Shown: piece by piece, positions 1 to 7,746 of the stretch
Position numbering within the stretch: the first letter of the stretch is position 1
Layout of the letters: each line of letters opens with the position of its first letter
Assembly: GCA_050245975.1 (NCBI GenBank)
Contig: JBFWWW010000056.1
Coordinates: 1 to 19,943 of the forward strand
Source of the DNA: JBFWWW01 sp050245975
GTDB taxonomy: Bacteria; Pseudomonadota; Alphaproteobacteria; Rhizobiales; Hyphomicrobiaceae
Length of the DNA: 19,943 nucleotides
Direction: 5' to 3'
Notes under the pieces: generated by a model
What the model was told of the DNA's origin: nothing
Seen by the model: the letters and a program-made list of their open reading frames with translations, nothing else
Databases searched by the model: none
Made by a program: the position numbers and the translations under genes

Positions 1-1
1 G

Positions 2-838
2 GCCGGCGCGGCGGCGGCCGTCACCAAGATCGACCTGGCGCGCTACCTGGAAGCCGTCGCGGGGTGGATGCTGCCGCACATCAAGGGCCGGCCCTGCTCG
101 GTCGTGCGTGCGCCCGACGGCATCGACGCGCAGACGTTCTTCCAGCGCCACGCGCTGCCGGGCCAGTCCGATCTCGTGACGCTCACCAAGGTCTCCGGCG
201 ACCGCAAGCCCTATGTCCAGATCGACAGCGCCGAGGCGCTGATCGCGCTCGCGCAGACCGCGGCCGTGGAATTCCATCCCTGGAACTGCGCGCCGGGCAA
301 TCCCGCCATCCCCGGCCGGTTCGTCTTCGATCTCGATCCCGGCCCCGATGTCGCCTTCGACGCCGTGGTCGCCGCGGCAAAGGAGCTCCGCCGGCGCCTG
401 GAAAAGCTCGGGCTCGTCACCTTCTGCAAGACCACCGGCGGCAAGGGTCTGCACGTGGTCGTGCCGCTGGAGCCCGACGAGCGGATCGGCTGGGACGAAG
501 CCAAGAGCTTCGCGCAGACCGTCTGCACGGCCATGGCGGCCGACAGCCCGGCGAAATACCTCGTCAAGATGACGAAGAAGCTGCGCACGGGGCGCATCTT
601 CCTCGACTATCTGCGCAACGACCGCATGGCGACCGCCGTCGCGCCGCTGTCGCCGCGCGCGCGGGCCGGCGCCACCGTCTCGATGCCCCTGACCTGGAGC
701 CAGGTGCGCGACGGCCTCGATCCCAGACGCTACACCATCGCCACCGTCCCGGACCTGCTGGCGCGCAGCAGGGCCTGGGATGGCTACGACGCGGCCGCGC
801 GGCCTTTGACGCCGGCGATCCGCGCCCTCGTCGGCTAG
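2..838 (+). CDS. ligD: LigD polymerase domain, C-terminal part (5' end cut by window edge)
   Basis: This is the primase/polymerase domain of the multifunctional bacterial NHEJ ligase LigD, which fills or extends broken DNA ends together with Ku. The reading frame is open from base 2, so the true start lies outside. The visible part begins VTKIDLARYLEAV, the usual entry to the domain. The catalytic metal-binding motif FDLDPGPDV follows, then TTGGKGLHVVVPL (the nucleotide-binding GGKGLH motif), and near the end IFLDYLRNDRMATAVAPLS and ARAGATVSMPLTW. The polymerase domain closes the protein, which fits the ligase/phosphoesterase-first, polymerase-last order known from rhizobial LigD. Whether those other domains lie upstream cannot be seen. 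The frame ends at TAG 836-838. No ku gene is visible here. The family call is very secure. Confidence 0.95.
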   Translation, partial: AGAAAAVTKIDLARYLEAVAGWMLPHIKGRPCSVVRAPDGIDAQTFFQRHALPGQSDLVTLTKVSGDRKPYVQIDSAEALIALAQTAAVEFHPWNCAPGNPAIPGRFVFDLDPGPDVAFDAVVAAAKELRRRLEKLGLVTFCKTTGGKGLHVVVPLEPDERIGWDEAKSFAQTVCTAMAADSPAKYLVKMTKKLRTGRIFLDYLRNDRMATAVAPLSPRARAGATVSMPLTWSQVRDGLDPRRYTIATVPDLLARSRAWDGYDAAARPLTPAIRALVG

Positions 839-844
839 CAGGTT

Positions 845-860
845 TCCGGCTCAGGCCGGA
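845..860. terminator. Short hairpin just after ligD
   Basis: Perfect 6-bp inverted repeat TCCGGC / GCCGGA with a 4-base loop, starting 7 bases after the ligD stop. No T-run follows, so intrinsic termination is weakly supported. Confidence 0.3.
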
Positions 861-886
861 TCGATCGTGAACCGCTCCCCGTGTCA

Positions 887-919
887 TCCCGGAATTTCGC
901 GTGAGCGAAATATCCGGGA
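887..919. repeat. Palindromic intergenic element between convergent genes
   Basis: Left arm 887-900 (TCCCGGAATTTCGC) pairs with right arm 905-919 (GCGAAATATCCGGGA) around a GTGA loop. The only break is one extra base in the right arm. It lies between the stops of ligD (+) and the UxaA-type gene (-), so it may act as a bidirectional terminator. Its core resembles the dispersed intergenic palindromes common in alphaproteobacterial genomes. That is recognition from memory; copy number cannot be judged from this window. Confidence 0.6.
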
Positions 920-960
920 CCCGGAGCCGGGAACGAGACCGCATCGCGACAGCGACGGGC

Positions 961-2115
961 CTACATCGACGGCTGGAAGCGGCTGATGCAGGTCTCGCGC
1001 ATGTCGAGCACCTCCGACGTGGTCAGCTCGCCGGACGCCACCGACACGGTGTAGTCGAACAGGCGGCCGCCCGCGCTGTCGAGCGGCTCGTTCTTCTCCA
1101 GGATCGCCGTGACATCGAAATCGATGTTGTCGGAGAACGTATCGACGGTGTTGCGGTTGCCCGTCACCTTGATGGTGGTCGAGACCATGCTGCCGATCGG
1201 GTTGCCGACGCCCGTCGAGAACAGGCACATCTGGCAGCCGCCGGCCGCAAGTCCGGTCAGCGATTCCACCGCCGGCGCCGGCGTCGACATGAAGTGCAGC
1301 CCCGCCTTGGTCGGCTTCTCGGAATAGGACAGCACGCCCACCAGCGGCGACGTGCCGGCCTTCGCCATCGCACCCAGCGCCTTTTCCTCGATCGTCGTCA
1401 GGCCGCCCTTCATGTTGTCGGGCGTCGGGTTCGAGCCGCGCAGGTCGATCCCGTGCTCCATGATGTTCTTCTCGAAGTCGCGCACCTCCTTGAGGAACTT
1501 CTGGCCGACGGCGGGCGTGGCGGCCCGCTCGGCGAAGAGATGCTCGGCGCCGAAGAACTCGGACGTCTCGGAGATGACGATCTTGGCGCCCGCCGCCACC
1601 ATGCGGTCGGCGACGACGCCGATGGAGGGATTGGCCGCAAGACCCGACGTCGTATCGGAGCCGCCGCATTCCACGCCGATCATCAGCTTCGACAGCGGCG
1701 CCGCCACCCGGCGCTGGCGCGAGGCCTCGCGCACCATCTTCGCCGCCGCGCGCGTGCCGCGGGCGATGGCCTCGATGGAGCCGCCGACCTCCTGCAGGTT
1801 GAAGGCGACGAGCGGCCGGCCCGCCGGCTTGATGCGATTGGCGAGATCGGTCGTGACGCCCGGCTCGAGGCCGATCAGCACGACGCCGGCGATGTTGGGA
1901 TTGACCGCAAGTCCCGCGAGCGTGTTCAGCGTGATCTGCAGGTCCTCGCCGAGCTGCCCGCGCACGAACAGGGTCGTCACCGCCAGCGTGCCGTCGACGG
2001 CATCGACGATGGCCCGCGTGACGGGATTGCAGTTGTCCATCACGGAGATGACGGCGATATGGTTGCGGATGCCGACGCTGCCGTCCGTCCGCTCGTAGCC
2101 GAGAAACGTTGTCAT
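961..2115 (-). CDS. UxaA-family lyase, large (C-terminal type) subunit, substrate unknown
   Basis: A 384-residue protein of the altronate/galactarate dehydratase C-terminal family, which also contains SuyB. Family marks are GYERTDGSVGIRNHIAV at the N-terminus, a metal/active-site stretch VECGGSDTTSGLAANPSIG (about residues 148-166), KGGLTTIEEKALG near the middle and STGVGNPIGS in the C-terminal third. The start ATG at 2115 overlaps the stop of the small-subunit gene as TGATG, which suggests translational coupling and a two-protein enzyme. It differs clearly from the SuyB in the same operon: its N-terminal motif reads VMDNC rather than PVDDI, and it lacks SuyB's VKLTANP-type stretch. It is therefore not a simple duplicate. 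A hydro-lyase on a sugar acid or a sulfo-lyase are both possible; the substrate cannot be read from sequence. Confidence 0.8.
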   Translation of the reverse strand: MTTFLGYERTDGSVGIRNHIAVISVMDNCNPVTRAIVDAVDGTLAVTTLFVRGQLGEDLQITLNTLAGLAVNPNIAGVVLIGLEPGVTTDLANRIKPAGRPLVAFNLQEVGGSIEAIARGTRAAAKMVREASRQRRVAAPLSKLMIGVECGGSDTTSGLAANPSIGVVADRMVAAGAKIVISETSEFFGAEHLFAERAATPAVGQKFLKEVRDFEKNIMEHGIDLRGSNPTPDNMKGGLTTIEEKALGAMAKAGTSPLVGVLSYSEKPTKAGLHFMSTPAPAVESLTGLAAGGCQMCLFSTGVGNPIGSMVSTTIKVTGNRNTVDTFSDNIDFDVTAILEKNEPLDSAGGRLFDYTVSVASGELTTSEVLDMRETCISRFQPSM

Positions 2116-2408
2116 CAGTTCTTCCCTCCGATGTCGCCGCGCGCGCGCAGCGCCTCGACGTTGTGGACGTGGACATGCTCGCCGGCGGCGATGGCGCGTG
2201 TCGCCCGGCCGATGACCTGTCCGTACTTGAGGATGTCGGTGCCCTTGGCGATGTCCGTCACGGCGCACTTGTGCCCGAACGGCACCTCGCCCTTGAGCGC
2301 GACCTTGAGCTGGCGCTTGCCGTTGACCTCGACGGTCTCGGACGCCTTTCCGGTATCGATGAGCGTCGCGACATTGTCGCTCGCATGCAGAATGATGGCT
2401 CTTGGCAT
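2115..2408 (-). CDS. UxaA-family small subunit (SAF domain)
   Basis: A 97-residue SAF-domain protein, equivalent to the N-terminal domain of altronate dehydratase and to SuyA. The end of the domain is clear: VPFGHKCAVTDIAKG, then ILKYGQVIGRATRAIAAGE and HVHVHNV. In single-chain UxaA this domain is fused to the large domain; here it is a separate gene coupled by TGATG to the next one, as in SuyA/SuyB. The N-terminal half (MPRAIILHASDNVAT) differs from the SuyA in this operon. It presumably forms a heteromeric lyase with the product of 961-2115. It starts 17 bases after the GMC gene stop. The pair's substrate is unknown. Confidence 0.8.
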   Translation of the reverse strand: MPRAIILHASDNVATLIDTGKASETVEVNGKRQLKVALKGEVPFGHKCAVTDIAKGTDILKYGQVIGRATRAIAAGEHVHVHNVEALRARGDIGGKN

Positions 2409-2425
2409 GGCTTACCTCGGGTGTT

Positions 2426-4054
2426 TCATCGGGAAGATGCGTCCGCGAGCACCAGATCGGCACCTTTCTCGCCGATCATGATGGCAGGGGCGTTGGTGTT
2501 GCTCGACGCCATGGTCGGCATGATCGAGCAGTCGGCGATACGCAGGCGGTCGATGCCGCGCACGCGCAGTTTCGCATCGACGACGGCGGCCTCGTCGCTC
2601 CCCATGCGGCAGGTGCTGATGGGGTGCCAGGACGTCTGGCCGGTCTGGCGGACGTAGGCCAGCAGCTCGTCGGCGCCCGACACGGCCGGGCCGGGGCGCT
2701 TTTCGGCGACGATCATCGGCCGCATCGAGGGCGCTTCGGCGATCCTGCGGATCAACTCCATGCCGCGCACGATCGTCTCGCCGTCCTCGGGATCGGCGAG
2801 GTAGTTGGCGCGCATCGCCGGCGCGACCGCCGTGTCGGGCGAGGTGATGTGGCAGCTGCCGCGCGACTTGGGGTGCAGCTTGAAGAGGCCGAGCGCGAAG
2901 CCCGAATGCTCGTCCACGCCCGTGCCCGGCGCGCGCGAGTAGCGGTCCTTGCCGCTGATGTGGGCGATCTGCAGCTTGACGTCCGGGCGCGCCAGGTCGG
3001 GACGCGTGCGGGCAAGCGCATGCACGGAGGACGACGTGGAGGCCAGCAGCCCCTTGCGCAACAGCAGGTAGCGCAGCCCGGCGCGCGCCGCATGGAAGCG
3101 GCTGTTGAGGATGTCGTTGATCGTCAGCGGCCGCGAGCAGTGATAGGTCAGCCGCACCTGCAGGTGATCCTGCAGGTTCTCGCCCACGCCCGCCAGCGCG
3201 TGGTGAACGTCGACGCCGCACGCGCCCAGCACCTCCGGCCGCCCGACGCCCGAGACCTCCAGCAGCTGCGGCGACTGTACGGTGCCCGCGCACAGCACGA
3301 CCTCGCCGCGCGCCAGGACACGGCCCGTCGCGCCATCCTTGCGGAACTCGACGCCGGTCGCCCGTTTCCCCTCGAACAGGATGCGGGTCGCGAGCGCATT
3401 GGTGAGCAGCGTGAAGTTCGCCAGGCGCCGCGCCGGCTTCAGATAGGCGGTGGCCGTCGTCCAGCGCCGGCCCCGCCACGCCGTCTGCTGCAGATAGCTG
3501 GCCCCGTCGGCGCGGCCGTCGTTGTAGTCCTCTGTTGCCGGAATGCCCGCCTCGATACACCCGGCGAGGAACGCATCCGACAGCGGATCGGGATCGCGCA
3601 GGCCGCGGTTGGTGATGCGCACCGGCCCCGATTTCCCGCGCGGCGCGGGCGAGGGATAGGGATAGGTTTCCATGCGCATGAAGTAGGGCAGCAGGTCGTC
3701 GAAGCCCCAGCCGGCGTTGCCGGCATCGCGCCAGGCGTCGTACTCGGCCGCCTCGCCCCACGCGTAGACCATGCCGTTGACGGCGCTCGACCCGCCGATC
3801 ACTTTGCCGCGCGGCCAGTAGATGCGCTGCCCGCCGAGCGCGGCCTCCGGCTCGGTCTCGAACTTCCACATGTAGCGCTCGTTCTGCAGCAGGTAGCCGA
3901 TGCCGAGCGGCATGTGGATCCACACCGAGCTGTCGCGCCCGCCGGCCTCGACGAGCACGACCTTGTGCCGGCCGCTCTGCGCCAGGCGGTACGCGAGCGC
4001 GCACCCGGCCGAGCCGGCACCGACCACGACGTAGTCGCAGGCGATCTCCTGCAT
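2426..4054 (-). CDS. GMC-family FAD-dependent dehydrogenase (choline dehydrogenase-like)
   Basis: A 542-residue GMC flavoprotein that would oxidise an alcohol, passing electrons to FAD. The ADP-binding motif GAGSAG is at residues 12-17 and the FAD ribose-binding acid follows in VLVEAG (about 34-38). GMC signature 1 (PRGKVIGGSSAVNGMVYAWG) is at 81-100 and signature 2 (LCAGTVQSPQLLEVSGVG) at 254-271. The catalytic His477 is in HPISTCRMG and the partner Asn521 in SSNTNAP. No signal peptide is evident. I chose ATG 4054, preceded by GAGGGGCGG; the frame is open further upstream only over other genes. IseJ, the isethionate dehydrogenase, belongs to this flavoprotein class. In a sulfonate operon a sulfonated alcohol is therefore a reasonable but unproven substrate. 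Confidence 0.9.
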   Translation of the reverse strand: MQEIACDYVVVGAGSAGCALAYRLAQSGRHKVVLVEAGGRDSSVWIHMPLGIGYLLQNERYMWKFETEPEAALGGQRIYWPRGKVIGGSSAVNGMVYAWGEAAEYDAWRDAGNAGWGFDDLLPYFMRMETYPYPSPAPRGKSGPVRITNRGLRDPDPLSDAFLAGCIEAGIPATEDYNDGRADGASYLQQTAWRGRRWTTATAYLKPARRLANFTLLTNALATRILFEGKRATGVEFRKDGATGRVLARGEVVLCAGTVQSPQLLEVSGVGRPEVLGACGVDVHHALAGVGENLQDHLQVRLTYHCSRPLTINDILNSRFHAARAGLRYLLLRKGLLASTSSSVHALARTRPDLARPDVKLQIAHISGKDRYSRAPGTGVDEHSGFALGLFKLHPKSRGSCHITSPDTAVAPAMRANYLADPEDGETIVRGMELIRRIAEAPSMRPMIVAEKRPGPAVSGADELLAYVRQTGQTSWHPISTCRMGSDEAAVVDAKLRVRGIDRLRIADCSIMPTMASSNTNAPAIMIGEKGADLVLADASSR

Positions 4055-4068
4055 GATGCGTCCGCCCC

Positions 4069-5133
4069 TCAGGCCGGTTTGCCCGCGACCGTGAACGGCA
4101 CGCCGCACATCTCGCCGACCTTGACGAGGTCGGCGGCCGTCTCCGGCGGCAGCGGGATGCCCGATGCGCGCCGGGTCTTTTCGAGATCGGCGGCGCGTTC
4201 CCCGGGGTAGCGTCCCGCGGCGCCGCTGACCGACTTGTAGTGACCGATCCAGCCCTTGATGTTCTCGTCGTAGGCGGCTCGCCCGGCCGTCAGCTCGGGA
4301 TTGATGACGGAGAGATAGGCGCCGACCCGCGCCGGCGCGCTGCCGGGTTTCGCGCCGGTCATGGACGCCGGCTTGACGCCGCTGAGGCTGCCGGCGAGGC
4401 ACTCTGACAGCATGGCGAGGCCGATGCCCTTGTGTCCGGCCATCGGCAGCATCGCGCCGGCGAGCGCGGCATTCGCGTCGGTCGTCGGATTGCCCTCGCC
4501 GTCGATCGCCCAGCCTTCCGGGATCGCGCGCTTGGCGCGGGCGGCCAGCAGCACGTTGCCGCGCGCGACGCCGCTCGCCGCCATGTCGAACACCAGCGGC
4601 GGGCCGCCGGCGACGGGGCTCGCGAACGCCAGCGGGTTGTTGCCGATGGCTGCGCCGCGGGAGCCGGGCAGCGCCATCACCGGCGGCGTCGACTGGGTGA
4701 GGAACGCCAGCATGCCGGCATCCGCCGCCCGCAGGACGAACATGCCGAGCGCGGCGAGGTGGCCGATCTCGTGCACGATCATGGTCACGCTGGCGGTGGA
4801 CCTGGCCTGCTCCACCGCGGCATCGATCGCCTCGATGCCGGCCGACTGCCCGAGCGCGCCGTCGGCGTAGTAGTGCATGACGCCGTGCCGGGTCTCGATG
4901 CGCGGCTTGGCGGCGGCATTGATCTCGCCCGACTGCAGCTTCTGGACATAGACCAGCACGCGCGCGACGCCGTGCGTATCGACGCCGCGCGCATTGGTGC
5001 GGACAAGCGTATCTGCGGCCACCCGTGCCGCATCCGGCTTGACGCCGCACGCGGCAAAGACGTTCTGCAGCCAGCCGACGAGGCCGTCGTAGGGGTAGAT
5101 TGTCTTTTTGGAATTGTCGTCGCTGGCTGCCAT
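4069..5133 (-). CDS. comC: Ldh/malate dehydrogenase-2 family oxidoreductase, ComC-like
   Basis: A 354-residue NAD(P)-dependent 2-hydroxyacid dehydrogenase of the Ldh2/YlbC/ComC family, which is not of Rossmann type. Family marks are NARGVDTHGVARVLVYVQKL (47-66), the putative catalytic histidine in HEIGHLA (121-127), IGNNPLAFASP, LVFDMAAS and MAGHKGIGLAM (231-241). Length is normal for the family. ComC oxidises (R)-sulfolactate to sulfopyruvate. In Chromohalobacter salexigens it works with SlcC to invert (S)- to (R)-sulfolactate for SuyAB. Here an SlcC-like gene lies across the divergent promoter and suyAB is in the same operon, which is the main reason for the symbol. The family is certain, but ComC specificity is inferred from context; malate, lactate or another 2-hydroxyacid remains possible. 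The start lies 3 bases after the binding-protein stop. Confidence 0.75.
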   Translation of the reverse strand: MAASDDNSKKTIYPYDGLVGWLQNVFAACGVKPDAARVAADTLVRTNARGVDTHGVARVLVYVQKLQSGEINAAAKPRIETRHGVMHYYADGALGQSAGIEAIDAAVEQARSTASVTMIVHEIGHLAALGMFVLRAADAGMLAFLTQSTPPVMALPGSRGAAIGNNPLAFASPVAGGPPLVFDMAASGVARGNVLLAARAKRAIPEGWAIDGEGNPTTDANAALAGAMLPMAGHKGIGLAMLSECLAGSLSGVKPASMTGAKPGSAPARVGAYLSVINPELTAGRAAYDENIKGWIGHYKSVSGAAGRYPGERAADLEKTRRASGIPLPPETAADLVKVGEMCGVPFTVAGKPA

Positions 5134-5136
5134 GGC

Positions 5137-6153
5137 TCAGGATCCCTGTTTGCTTGCGATCTCCGGGAAGAACACGTCCGTCCACTTCGCCGGCAGGTTC
5201 TTGATGGAGCCGATGCGATGCATGAAGTCGGCATACTTCATCAGGTTCTGCGGCGAGGTGGTGAAGATGTTCTCCGGATTCTTGATCATCGCCTCGACGA
5301 AGTCGAGCTTGAGCGGTGATTTCTGGTTGCGGATGAAGGCCTCGGCCGCGCCCTTCGGGTCGCTCTTGATGTAGGCGTTGGCCTCCTCGAGCGCGTTCAG
5401 CACCGCCTGATGGTATTTCGGGTTGGCGCCGTGGAATTTTTCCGTGGTCCACATCAGGATGAAGCTCGTTGGCCCGTTCATCACGTCATAGGAGCTGATG
5501 ACCTTCCGGGCGCCGCCTTTTTCGATCTGCAGGTACATGAAGGGCGGGCTCGTGAAGTTCGCCGTGATCTCCGTGCCCTTGCTCATCATGGCGTTGTGGG
5601 CGTCGGGCGGCGCCATCGACACGGTGTACTTGTCGAGCACGTCGTGCTTGCCCTTGCCGAATTCCTTTTCCGCCGCGATCTGCAGCGTGACGGCCTGGGT
5701 CGAGACGCGCACCGTCGGAACGGCGATGCGATCCTTCTCGGTGAAGTCGCGCAGCGTCTTCACGTCGGGATTGATGGTGTTGAGATAGACGGGAATCGAG
5801 CTGATGGCCGCGATGCCCTTGATGTTCATGCTGCCCTTGGTGCGGTCCCACACCGTCAGCAGCGGACCGGGGCCGCCCGTGGCGTAGTCCAGGTTGCCCG
5901 AGAGCAGGGCTTCCGTCATGGCCGCGCCGCTGGCGAGCTGCATGAAGACGCCCTTGGCCTCGCTGAGGCCCATCGCCTTGGTGTGCTTCTCGATCAGCTT
6001 CCGGTCTTCGAGAATGATGACGGGCAGGTAGGGGATGCCGAACCCCTTGGCGAAGCGGATTTCGCTTGGCTGCGCGACGGCGACCTGCGCACCGACGCCG
6101 GCTGCGGCAACGGCGGCAAGCGCCAGAACCAGTCTGCGGGTAACTCGTGCCAT
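5137..6153 (-). CDS. Periplasmic substrate-binding protein, NrtA/SsuA/TauA type (copy 1)
   Basis: A 338-residue ABC importer binding protein. The N-terminus MARVTRRLVLALAAVAAAGV is a signal peptide (basic n-region, alanine-rich core), with probable cleavage near AVAQ. The mature protein starts SEIRFAKGFGIPYLPVIIL, typical of NMT1/TauA-like proteins, followed by GNLDYATGGPGPLLTVWDR and KGIAAISSIPVYLNT. ATG 6153 is chosen over an in-frame ATG at 6192 because AGGAGGAGG sits directly upstream. It is a clear paralog of the binding protein at 12068-13090, matching along the whole length, including FFPE and a QGS C-terminus. The permease and ATPase lie earlier in the operon. The ligand is presumably a sulfonate, inferred from the neighbours. 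Confidence 0.9.
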   Translation of the reverse strand: MARVTRRLVLALAAVAAAGVGAQVAVAQPSEIRFAKGFGIPYLPVIILEDRKLIEKHTKAMGLSEAKGVFMQLASGAAMTEALLSGNLDYATGGPGPLLTVWDRTKGSMNIKGIAAISSIPVYLNTINPDVKTLRDFTEKDRIAVPTVRVSTQAVTLQIAAEKEFGKGKHDVLDKYTVSMAPPDAHNAMMSKGTEITANFTSPPFMYLQIEKGGARKVISSYDVMNGPTSFILMWTTEKFHGANPKYHQAVLNALEEANAYIKSDPKGAAEAFIRNQKSPLKLDFVEAMIKNPENIFTTSPQNLMKYADFMHRIGSIKNLPAKWTDVFFPEIASKQGS

Positions 6154-6217
6154 GAACGTTTCCTCCTCCTGAAGCGGGCGACCTTGCTGCACCCATTTTT
6201 ATCGATGGTTCTGCGGA

Positions 6218-6242
6218 CCCCGGGGGCGACCCGCCCCCGGGG
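6218..6242. terminator. Very stable GC hairpin between suyB and the binding-protein gene
   Basis: CCCCGGGGGCG (6218-6228) and CGCCCCCGGGG (6232-6242) form a perfect 11-bp stem with a 3-base loop, 8 bases past the suyB stop. No T-run follows directly on the minus strand; ATAAAAATG comes about 20 bases later. It may be a partial terminator, or an mRNA-processing or stabilising element that sets different levels for the genes on either side. Confidence 0.55.
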
Positions 6243-6250
6243 CAAGAGCG

Positions 6251-7417
6251 TCATGCGCTGCGATAGAGCTTGGTCATCGAGAATTCGCGGTGCCGCAGCG
6301 TCTCGGACGCCGTGTAGCGGCCGTTGCAGACGCGGATCGTCATGTCGATCAGCGCCTGTCCCGCCTGCTCGATGTTCATGCGGCGCTTGAGCAGGCCCGA
6401 GACATCGAGATCGATGTGCTCGCCCATCACGCGCGCCGTGTGCGGGTTGGCCGTGAGCTTGATCACCGGCATGATCGGATTGCCGACGACGTTGCCCTGC
6501 CCCGTCGGGAAGAGATGCAGCACGAAGCCGCCGGCCGCCTGCAGCGGCAGGCATTCGGCGGCGGCGCTCGACGTATCCATGTAGTAGAGGCCGGGTCCCT
6601 TCGTGGGCGAGCCCGCCGGCTCCAGCACGTCGATGTATTTCGTCTTCTTGCCGATCTTCTCCAGGTTGCCGAACGCCTTCTCCTCGATGGTGCTGAGACC
6701 GCCGGCCTTGTTGCCGCGGCTCGGCTGGCTGTCGAGCAGGTCATCGACCTTGAAGCGCGTCACCTCGTCCTGGTAGGCCTGGAAGACCTTCATGAACTTG
6801 GCGCCGACCTCGGGCGTTGCCGCGCGCGACGCGCACAGCTCCTCGCCGCCCGTGATCTCCGTCGTCTCGCCGAAACAGGACGTGACGCCTTCCGGGTCGA
6901 ACCGGTCGATCAGGTTGCCGACCGTCGGACAGGAGCCGAGGCCCGACGTCGTGTCGCTTTCGCCGCACTTCGTCGCCACCCACAGATCCTTGATCGGCAC
7001 CTCTTCGCGCTGCAGCTCGGTCGCCCACTGCACGAATTCCTGCGCCTTGCGGCAGGCCTGCTTGATGGTCTCCAGCTCGCCCTGGCCCTCGATGGAGAAG
7101 CCTTCGACCGGCTTGCCGGTCTTGGCGATGCCGTCGACGACCTTCTTGGTCCAGCCCGGCTCGATGCCGATGACGATGACGGCGGCGACGTTGGGGTTGG
7201 CGCCGGCGCCGACGATGGTGCGGAAGTGCAGGTCGAGGTCCTCGCCGTACTGCAGGCGGCCGTAGGCGTGCGGCAGCGCCATCGTGCCGAAGACGTTGTT
7301 GGCGACGCCTTCGCAGCAGGTGTTGGAAATGTCATCGACCGGCAGGATGAGGACGAGGTTGCGGATGCCGACGCGGCCGTTCTCGCGCCGATAGCCGAAA
7401 AAGGATTGCGTACCCAT
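6251..7417 (-). CDS. suyB: (2R)-sulfolactate sulfo-lyase, large subunit
   Basis: A 388-residue UxaA-family protein that matches SuyB as I remember it almost throughout. It cleaves the C-S bond of (R)-3-sulfolactate, giving pyruvate and sulfite, in the cytoplasm. Marks are GYRRENGRVGIRN (8-20), ILPVDDISNTCCEGVANN (24-41), GTMALPHAYGRLQYGEDL (44-61), IGIEPGWTKKVVDGI, TKCGESDTTSGLGSCPTVGN (149-168), FGETTEITGGEE, GGLSTIEEKAFG, FPTGQGNVVGNPI and the C-terminal HREFSMTKLYRSA. ATG 7417 gives the family's N-terminus. A GTG at 7423, overlapping the suyA stop as GTGA, is an alternative that would add two residues. Together with suyA this is the most diagnostic part of the locus. A related sulfonated hydroxyacid as substrate cannot be excluded. 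Confidence 0.85.
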   Translation of the reverse strand: MGTQSFFGYRRENGRVGIRNLVLILPVDDISNTCCEGVANNVFGTMALPHAYGRLQYGEDLDLHFRTIVGAGANPNVAAVIVIGIEPGWTKKVVDGIAKTGKPVEGFSIEGQGELETIKQACRKAQEFVQWATELQREEVPIKDLWVATKCGESDTTSGLGSCPTVGNLIDRFDPEGVTSCFGETTEITGGEELCASRAATPEVGAKFMKVFQAYQDEVTRFKVDDLLDSQPSRGNKAGGLSTIEEKAFGNLEKIGKKTKYIDVLEPAGSPTKGPGLYYMDTSSAAAECLPLQAAGGFVLHLFPTGQGNVVGNPIMPVIKLTANPHTARVMGEHIDLDVSGLLKRRMNIEQAGQALIDMTIRVCNGRYTASETLRHREFSMTKLYRSA

Positions 7418-7419
7418 GC

Positions 7420-7707
7420 TCACCACCGCCTGCTCTTGATGTTGTGATAGTGGACGTAGCCGCCGACGGGGATGTCCTCGGTCGCGCGTCCGACGGGATT
7501 GCCGTACTTGACGACCGTTCCGTCCTTCTTGATCGCGCTCAGCGCCACCTTGTGCCCGAGCGGCACGTCGGCCAGCGTCTTCACCTCGATCGTTTCATCC
7601 GTGTCCATCACCCAGCCGCTCAGCTTCTGGCCGGCCTTGACGCCCTCGACGACGACGACGCCGAGCGTGTCTCCCTTGTGGTGGACTATGAAATCCGGTT
7701 CCTTCAT
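7420..7707 (-). CDS. suyA: (2R)-sulfolactate sulfo-lyase, small subunit (SAF domain)
   Basis: A 95-residue SAF-domain protein that resembles SuyA from end to end: DFIVHHKGDTLGVVVVEGV, then GQKLSGWVMDTDETIEV, VPLGHKVALSAIKKDGTVVK and the characteristic ending HYHNIKSRRW. It is the partner of SuyB; both are needed for sulfolactate desulfonation. GAGGAAGAA precedes the ATG. The stop is 2 bases before the suyB ATG, or overlaps an alternative GTG start. It is 39 bases downstream of the ThDP enzyme gene. This split small/large arrangement is that of SuyAB rather than of single-chain altronate dehydratase. Confidence 0.85.
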   Translation of the reverse strand: MKEPDFIVHHKGDTLGVVVVEGVKAGQKLSGWVMDTDETIEVKTLADVPLGHKVALSAIKKDGTVVKYGNPVGRATEDIPVGGYVHYHNIKSRRW

Positions 7708-7746
7708 GCGCTTCTTCCTCTACGCGTTTGCTCTGACGACAGCCGG

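Noticed and set aside
961..2463. A longer 500-codon start for the second UxaA large subunit
   Set aside because: The extra N-terminus overlaps the SAF-domain gene in another frame and has no family resemblance. ATG 2115 gives the family start and a TGATG junction.
2426..5452. A 1008-codon open frame extending the GMC gene upstream
   Set aside because: Only codons from 4054 onward look like a protein family. The upstream part is arginine-rich and lies over two convincing genes (4069-5133, 5137-6153) in another frame of the same strand.
6251..7707. Calling suyAB an altronate dehydratase
   Set aside because: The split small/large genes, the small-subunit ending HNIKSRRW and the large-subunit motifs ILPVDDISN and ALPHAYGRLQ fit SuyA/SuyB much better, as do the comC/slcC-like neighbours.
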